Source: Actinomycetes bacterium
Lineage (GTDB): Bacteria; Actinomycetota; Thermoleophilia; Solirubrobacterales; Solirubrobacteraceae
Length of the DNA stretch: 12,581 nt
Reading direction: 5' to 3'
Assembly: GCA_023429855.1 (NCBI GenBank)
Contig: JAEZDB010000507.1
Location: forward strand, 1 to 12,581
The notes under the pieces are model-generated. The model was given only the letters and a program-made list of their open reading frames with translations, ran no database searches and was not told the DNA's origin. Position 1 is the stretch's first letter; each line of letters opens with the position of its first letter. Shown one piece after another: positions 12,445 to 12,581 of the stretch. Both the position numbers and the translations under genes were made by a program.

Positions 12445-12451
12445 GCGGCGG

Positions 12452-12581
12452 GTGACGCGCCAAGGACCAGTTGGCAGCCCCGCGGCCGGACCGGTTGCTG
12501 CCGCCACGCCGCCGGGCGCCGAAGCCGGGCGCCGCCGCGTCATCGACCTCGGCATCGCCGTCGACCGCGCGAGCGCCACGC
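12452..12581 (+). CDS. 5' end of an unidentified gene, partial at right edge
   Basis: The frame opens with GTG at 12452 and remains open to the window edge (43 codons). It has strong GC-rich third positions and an N-terminus that reads MTRQGPVGSPAAGPVA and continues to GRRRVIDLGIAVDRASAT. The first ~28 residues look disordered. The last part, LGIAVDRASAT, resembles the entry to GntR/MocR-type regulators (patterns like ALDRASxxPLYRQ), but too little is visible to assign this. The start is supported by a -10 hexamer at the leaderless distance, sharing its core with the divergent AhpD-like gene. Confidence 0.55.
   Translation, partial: MTRQGPVGSPAAGPVAAATPPGAEAGRRRVIDLGIAVDRASAT

Noticed and set aside
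1..12581. Search for CRISPR repeats, tRNA/rRNA genes, transposases, phage genes and attachment sites
   Set aside because: No regularly spaced direct repeats, cloverleaf sequence with CCA-end pattern, transposase-like protein or flanking target duplications were seen by eye. tRNAscan or repeat-finding software was not available.

Overview
The window is GC-rich chromosomal DNA, with almost every third codon position G or C. It looks actinobacterial. The DnaE with an intact PHP domain, the TipAL-type MerR regulator and the high-GC housekeeping genes fit a deep-branching actinobacterium such as Thermoleophilia/Solirubrobacterales. That placement is inference, because the window holds no rRNA gene or lineage marker. 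I see no tRNA, CRISPR array, transposase or phage gene.

Layout, left to right. (1) Positions 2-2519, plus strand: the 3' end of an argD-type aminotransferase, a FitAB-like type II toxin-antitoxin pair (vapB-vapC), then argG. The toxin-antitoxin module sits between two arginine-biosynthesis genes. (2) Positions 2604-4146, plus strand: a 60-residue membrane protein and a 441-residue acidic, coiled-coil protein with an unrecognised C-terminal domain. (3) Positions 4143-4931, minus strand: a TipAL-like MerR regulator, tail-to-tail with the previous gene (their stop codons overlap) and divergent from dnaE. (4) Positions 5123-8635, plus strand: dnaE, the replicative DNA polymerase III alpha subunit. 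(5) Positions 8778-9679: a small cupin gene and a divergent MarR regulator that share a 53-bp, operator-rich gap. (6) Positions 9684-12427, minus strand: a carboxymuconolactone decarboxylase/AhpD-like protein, endonuclease IV (nfo) and an MFS exporter, each with its own promoter-like element. (7) Positions 12452-12581, plus strand: the 5' end of another gene, divergent from the AhpD-like gene.

The most striking pattern is regulatory. Eight genes have a TANNNT -10 hexamer whose last base is exactly 7 nt before the start codon. This is the geometry of leaderless transcription, in which the mRNA begins at the start codon. It fixes the starts of vapB (453), the small membrane gene (2604), the coiled-coil gene (2821), merR (4931), MFS (10910), nfo (11785), the AhpD-like gene (12427) and the right-edge gene (12452). 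By contrast, argG, dnaE and the cupin gene have purine-rich Shine-Dalgarno sequences. At two divergent gene pairs (cupin/marR and ahpD-like/right-edge gene) the opposing -10 elements share one TA step, which makes compact bidirectional promoters. Three regulators (VapB, MerR, MarR) have a dyad over their own promoter that suits their family, so local autoregulation is likely at all three.

The best candidates for undescribed biology are the 60-aa membrane protein with its 441-aa acidic coiled-coil neighbour, and the two bidirectional leaderless or near-leaderless promoters.
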